64,000 nt of DNA from an uncultured Desulfovibrio sp. GTDB taxonomy: Bacteria > Desulfobacterota > Desulfovibrionia > Desulfovibrionales > Desulfovibrionaceae. This document shows, in pieces, positions 60,675 to 64,000 of this stretch (the stretch's first letter is position 1; each line of letters opens with the position of its first letter). The stretch is from assembly GCA_910587035.1 (NCBI GenBank), contig CAJUMQ010000003.1, positions 99,508-163,507 of the forward strand, written 5' to 3'. The notes beneath the pieces were generated by a model that saw only the letters and a list, made by a program, of their open reading frames with translations, was not told where the DNA came from and did no database searches. Both the position numbers and the translations under genes were made by a program.

Positions 60675-62907
60675 GCAAACGAACACCGACAAGCCAAAAG
60701 AGTGGCAGATATCCGACCTTGTGGACTATATCCGTGCCCCCGAAAAAAATGGGCAGGGAGAAAGGATTGAACACCAGGGCTCTCTTAATTTCCTGTCTGA
60801 AAAGCCTTTAACGCAAAAGCTGGAAATGCTTTCTCTGGCGCGGGAAACAAACAGAAGCAAAGTGCCCGTTAATCACTGGATTTTCGCATGGCCGGAGGGG
60901 GAGCAGCCTACCCATGAACAGGTTGATGAGCTTGTAAAATTCTTTATTAAGGAAATGGGGCTTGCAGATCATCAGGCAATTTACGCACTGCATTGCGACA
61001 CAAAAAATTATCATGTGCATATCGCAGTCAATCGTGTCCATCCCCTGACCAATAAGGTAGTGCGGGTTAATCATGGGTTTGACATCAGGCAGGCTCAAAA
61101 AATCCGGGCGCTCATTGAGAAAAAACAGGGCTGGAGCGTGCTGGAAAATGCTCCCTATGTGGTTACGGAAGAAGGTGAAATCGCCAGAAGAAAAGCCCCA
61201 CCAGAGCCAAAACCAGACCAGCGGGCACAGGATTTTGAAGCATCCTCTGGAGAAAAATCGGCCCAAAGGATTGCCCAGGAAAAGGGCCATGACATCATAA
61301 AAAATGCAAAGTCATGGGAAGAACTGCATCAAGGGCTGAAAAATATTGGTTTAAAATTTGAGAAAAAAGGCTCCGGCGCAATTATTTGGGTAGGCGATAT
61401 AGCGATTAAGGCATCTTCCGTTGATCGCTCTTTCAGCATGGGAAAACTGGCCAAAAGACTTGGAGAGTTTGCGCCTGGCAATTATGAGAGCAAAATTCCT
61501 AAAATCGAGCCTGCGCCGCTCAATCCCACATATGGCAAGGAATTAAAAATCTATCTGGAAGCAGCCGCAAAACTTGATCTGGAAAAGCAGGAAATACTTG
61601 AAAAGGCAGAGCAGGAATTGTCTGAACTAGCGGCAAAACACAAACAGCAGATGGAGGAAATTATCCCACAGATTGCCCAATACGGCAAACCTGTCATGAA
61701 TATCGGGAGGCATTTTCTCAAGGAGCAGCAGAGCAAAGAAAAAAAATCATTAAAGGCGAGATTTAAAAATAAGCTAAAGAGGTTCACCAAACCCCGTTTC
61801 AGAGACTGGTTGCATCATCGCGGGAAGCAGCTTTTGCCACCGCCAATAGTTAAGATTGAAGAAAGAATCAGACACACCCCGCCCCCACAGCCTGTTCCAG
61901 AGCGGCAGACAGCTCAAGTAGCGGCGTTTCTGGAATATGCCAGGGCCGTTAATGCGGAACGGTACAGAGTAACATCCATCAAGGTTGAAAATGATGGCAG
62001 CCGAAAAGTGCTTATTCTTGACAAAAAGAATGGCCAGACCCAGGGCTTCACGCCGGAAGAATTGCTCCAGCGGATGCCGGAGATTCAGAAATTGCGGCAA
62101 AGGGGGGAAAACATTTACTACACGCCTTTATCTGAAAATATGCACCATATCCTGATTGACGATATGACCGGGGAAAAGCTGGTGCAACTCCAAAAAGATG
62201 GATTCAGGCCAGCGGCGATAATTGAAAGCTCCCCTGGCAATTTTCAGTGCATCCTGACATTCGCCAAATTCGGGAACGCTTTTGACAGGCAAATTGCCAA
62301 CAGGCTCACGGTGTTTCTAAACAGGAAATATGGCGACCCGAAACTGTCCGGCGCAATCCATCCCCACCGCGCCCCTGGCTTTGAAAATCGCAAGGAAAAG
62401 AATAGGCGGAAAGATGGCACATTTCCGCAATCTGTCTTGCGATATGCCGTAAGACAGGACTGCCAGAAAGCCCTTGTGGAAGCGAGAAAGGTTGAGCTGG
62501 AATTGAAAAAACAGGCAGAGGCCCAGGCAACAAAGCCAGTCGTATATCAGCCGATAAGTTATATGGGTGCGGAAAGAGCATATTTCGTCCATTATGCAGA
62601 TATTCGGGCGCATATCACCATAGAGGATTTTTCCAGAGTTGACGCCATGATTGCCTTGCGGATGCGGGCCAATGGTCATTCACCAGAAGATATAACCGTA
62701 GCTATTCGGAATTGTGCGCCCCAAATCCGGGCAGAGAATCAAAGGCAACGTGACTGGCAAAGATATGCTGATAGAACCATGAATTACGCCTTTGGTTATG
62801 CTGGAGACAGGGATTTGATGCGCTATGAGCGGTATAGAGAGTTGTGGCGAAGAATTGAAGGAATAGGCTTGAAACGCCCACAATTTTCTGCTAGTAGATT
62901 ACGCTAA
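60655..62907 (+). CDS. MOBP relaxase fused to RepB-like primase domain
   Basis: 750 residues from ATG 60655. N-terminal relaxase (~1-170): catalytic Tyr in SDLVDYIRAP and the histidine triad in HCDTKNYHVHIAVNRV, as in TraI of RP4. A basic coiled-coil middle follows (~290-400). The C-terminal ~280 residues include HHILIDDMTGEKLVQLQKDG and AAIIESSPGNFQCILTF, a RepB/MobA-type primase region. The relaxase nicks oriT and pilots the strand; the primase could start the complementary strand in the recipient. Overlaps the TraJ-like gene. Confidence 0.9.
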   Translation: MIVKKIKQTNTDKPKEWQISDLVDYIRAPEKNGQGERIEHQGSLNFLSEKPLTQKLEMLSLARETNRSKVPVNHWIFAWPEGEQPTHEQVDELVKFFIKEMGLADHQAIYALHCDTKNYHVHIAVNRVHPLTNKVVRVNHGFDIRQAQKIRALIEKKQGWSVLENAPYVVTEEGEIARRKAPPEPKPDQRAQDFEASSGEKSAQRIAQEKGHDIIKNAKSWEELHQGLKNIGLKFEKKGSGAIIWVGDIAIKASSVDRSFSMGKLAKRLGEFAPGNYESKIPKIEPAPLNPTYGKELKIYLEAAAKLDLEKQEILEKAEQELSELAAKHKQQMEEIIPQIAQYGKPVMNIGRHFLKEQQSKEKKSLKARFKNKLKRFTKPRFRDWLHHRGKQLLPPPIVKIEERIRHTPPPQPVPERQTAQVAAFLEYARAVNAERYRVTSIKVENDGSRKVLILDKKNGQTQGFTPEELLQRMPEIQKLRQRGENIYYTPLSENMHHILIDDMTGEKLVQLQKDGFRPAAIIESSPGNFQCILTFAKFGNAFDRQIANRLTVFLNRKYGDPKLSGAIHPHRAPGFENRKEKNRRKDGTFPQSVLRYAVRQDCQKALVEARKVELELKKQAEAQATKPVVYQPISYMGAERAYFVHYADIRAHITIEDFSRVDAMIALRMRANGHSPEDITVAIRNCAPQIRAENQRQRDWQRYADRTMNYAFGYAGDRDLMRYERYRELWRRIEGIGLKRPQFSASRLR

Positions 62908-62941
62908 CTTTCATGTTATATAGAGAGTTATCCAAATAAAA

Positions 62942-62971
62942 GGGCTGATCAGGATCGAAAACTGTCAGCCC
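62942..62971 (-). terminator. Terminator of the RTX-like gene
   Basis: GGGCTGA / TCAGCCC (62942-62948, 62965-62971), followed on the minus strand by TTTTATTT; between convergent relaxase and repeat-protein genes. Confidence 0.65.
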
Positions 62972-62998
62972 AGTATTATCTTTATGTTTTATACAGAC

Positions 62999-64000
62999 TT
63001 AAAAAGCATCAGGTCTTTGTTGTATTACTGAGTATGGGCTTTTACTTGATATAAATGAATTTGATGCCTTATCATTGTAAAATATCTGGCTGTTTATTCC
63101 TGATGAGAAAATAGATGAAAATCCGTCAATGGAACCAATTTTAATTGCTGTAAACGTTGATGATACATTGATATTTGAATGATTGCTAACTGATTTTATA
63201 AAAATATTACTGGTATCACCAAAAATTTTAATTGTGCTATCAATTACATCTTCAATGTATATATCTGGATTCTCACCTGAAATATTTACATTACTATTTA
63301 TAATATTATTAAATTTTAATTTTGAACCATCTAGTGAATCTAAAACTGAAATATTGCTGCCATTTATTGCCCAAGATATTGATACATTCTGTATTCCTTC
63401 ACCCATTTCAAGATTACTGCTATCAAGAATTATTCCAATACCACCTAAGATAGATGTTGGAGTTACATTAAAATCGTTTTGCCTAAAGCTAGACGAATTG
63501 TAAGCTACATGGTTATTTCCTTCACCAAATCTGATAGAAGAATTTGTGGCTTTTTGAATACGTAGTTGATTGTCGCCATCTCCAAAATCAATTATTGAAT
63601 CATCAATATTTAAACCACTAATTGTATCTTTACCGTTTCCTGTAGAAATATTTACATTTTTTACATTACCCAAGATTATCGTATCGTTGCCATCTCCGGT
63701 CGTTATATTGCAGTTATCAGCAAAATTAAATATCACATTATCGCCATCTGGTCTTGATACTTCCTGGGACGATATGTTTATGGTTATAATATTGTTTCCA
63801 GAAAGGATATTTCCCTCTATTTCATCAATAATTTCATTGGATATATATTTTTTTGTAGTATTACTCTCCTTAAAATATATCCACCTCGTGCCGTCATCAT
63901 GCTCTTGAATAAGAATATCATCCGAAAAAGATATATCTGAAATATTACCATCTTTATCAATAAGAGAAGTTGAATAACTTTTAACAGGTTGAGTTTCAAT
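62999..64000 (-). CDS. RTX-like repeat protein, C-terminal part (5' end outside window)
   Basis: The frame is open from the window edge to the stop near 62999, so at least 333 residues of a larger protein. It is rich in Asn, Ser, Ile and Asp and contains GDGNDTIILG, GNGKDTISGL, GDGDNQLRI and GEGNNHVAY, i.e. calcium-binding nonapeptide-like repeats that form a beta-roll, followed by beta-solenoid-like repeats of the type SNxSNINVSSxF. A secreted or surface protein, exported by type I secretion or similar, is inferred. Base composition (about 30 % GC) is far below the surroundings, indicating recent acquisition, probably as cargo. Confidence 0.72.
   Translation of the reverse strand: METQPVKSYSTSLIDKDGNISDISFSDDILIQEHDDGTRWIYFKESNTTKKYISNEIIDEIEGNILSGNNIITINISSQEVSRPDGDNVIFNFADNCNITTGDGNDTIILGNVKNVNISTGNGKDTISGLNIDDSIIDFGDGDNQLRIQKATNSSIRFGEGNNHVAYNSSSFRQNDFNVTPTSILGGIGIILDSSNLEMGEGIQNVSISWAINGSNISVLDSLDGSKLKFNNIINSNVNISGENPDIYIEDVIDSTIKIFGDTSNIFIKSVSNHSNINVSSTFTAIKIGSIDGFSSIFSSGINSQIFYNDKASNSFISSKSPYSVIQQRPDAF

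Larger units (their letters stand above)
56017..64000. mobile_element. Integrative mobilizable element in tRNA-Glu (right end outside window)
   Basis: Starts at the 3' end of tRNA-Glu with a tyrosine integrase, followed by xis-like, LuxR-type, TraM/L/K-like genes, an oriT-like inverted repeat, TraJ-like and relaxase genes, then AT-rich cargo. No type IV secretion or coupling protein genes are visible up to the relaxase, so it should be mobilised by a helper. The second copy of the tRNA 3' end (attR) was not found, so the element extends past 64000, or the boundary is diverged. Confidence 0.8.

Noticed and set aside
62908..62998. Right attachment site of the element near the relaxase 3' end
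   Set aside because: No copy of the tRNA-Glu 3' sequence (GGTTCAAATCCCGTTGG) is visible here or up to 64000.
1..64000. CRISPR arrays, insertion sequences and rRNA genes
   Set aside because: No regularly spaced repeats, no transposase motifs with terminal repeats, and no rRNA-like sequence were seen.

Overview
The window looks like a chromosomal segment of a GC-rich (roughly 55-60 %) anaerobic deltaproteobacterial sulfur reducer of the Desulfovibrionaceae type (Desulfovibrio/Bilophila relatives). The evidence is indirect but consistent: the DapL aminotransferase route to lysine, an exported CbiK cobaltochelatase under a cobalamin riboswitch, a CobA-HemD fusion, a REC-like/TPR protein, AdhE, and a sulfoacetaldehyde acetyltransferase (Xsc) feeding sulfite metabolism. 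No 16S gene is present, so this is an inference.

Layout. 1-7213: glycosyltransferase operon (a GT2 cut by the window edge, a GT2 with two beta-sandwich-like repeats, a GT4, a double GT4, and a 103-residue unknown), tightly overlapping an RsmB/F-type rRNA methyltransferase and followed by a TauE-like exporter. 9331-14120 (minus): dapF-dapL-adhE. 14325-16241: speA. 16304-28571: a C2-sulfonate/phosphonate-like island, with an AraC regulator, a CoA-acylating aldehyde dehydrogenase, an SBP/ATPase/permease/permease/ATPase importer, then on the minus strand xsc, phnX, cobT and an Opp-type ATPase. 28904-46328: housekeeping genes (gapA, GAF protein, coaX, eno, folD, REC/HD-GYP plus HPt, gltX, REC-like/TPR protein, hemW, pepA, cobA-hemD, purN, rpsA). 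46429-47500: promoter, cobalamin riboswitch and cbiK. 47946-54202: the complete rod-shape elongation cluster mreBCD-mrdA-rodA followed by a bactofilin. 54345-55628: a small secreted protein and an FMN reductase.

From 55941 a tRNA-Glu(CTC) gene with its own promoter is followed at its 3' end by an integrative mobilizable element that runs off the window. It carries a tyrosine integrase, an overlapping excisionase-like ORF, a LuxR-type HTH gene placed behind a terminator, and a relaxosome block whose order (TraM-like, TraL/ParA-like, TraK-like, oriT, TraJ-like, TraI-like relaxase fused to a RepB-like primase) matches plasmid RP4 although the element is compact and has no visible mating-pore genes. 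Beyond it lies an AT-rich, RTX-like repeat protein, probably cargo.

The two most interesting signals are (i) the importer at 18897-23457, whose two ATPases carry complementary departures from the ABC consensus (degenerate signature in one; altered Walker A and missing switch histidine in the other), predicting one working and one degenerate ATP site, and (ii) the IME control region, where a strong terminator hairpin ends directly on the start codon of a possibly frameshifted LuxR-type regulator that leads into xis and int.
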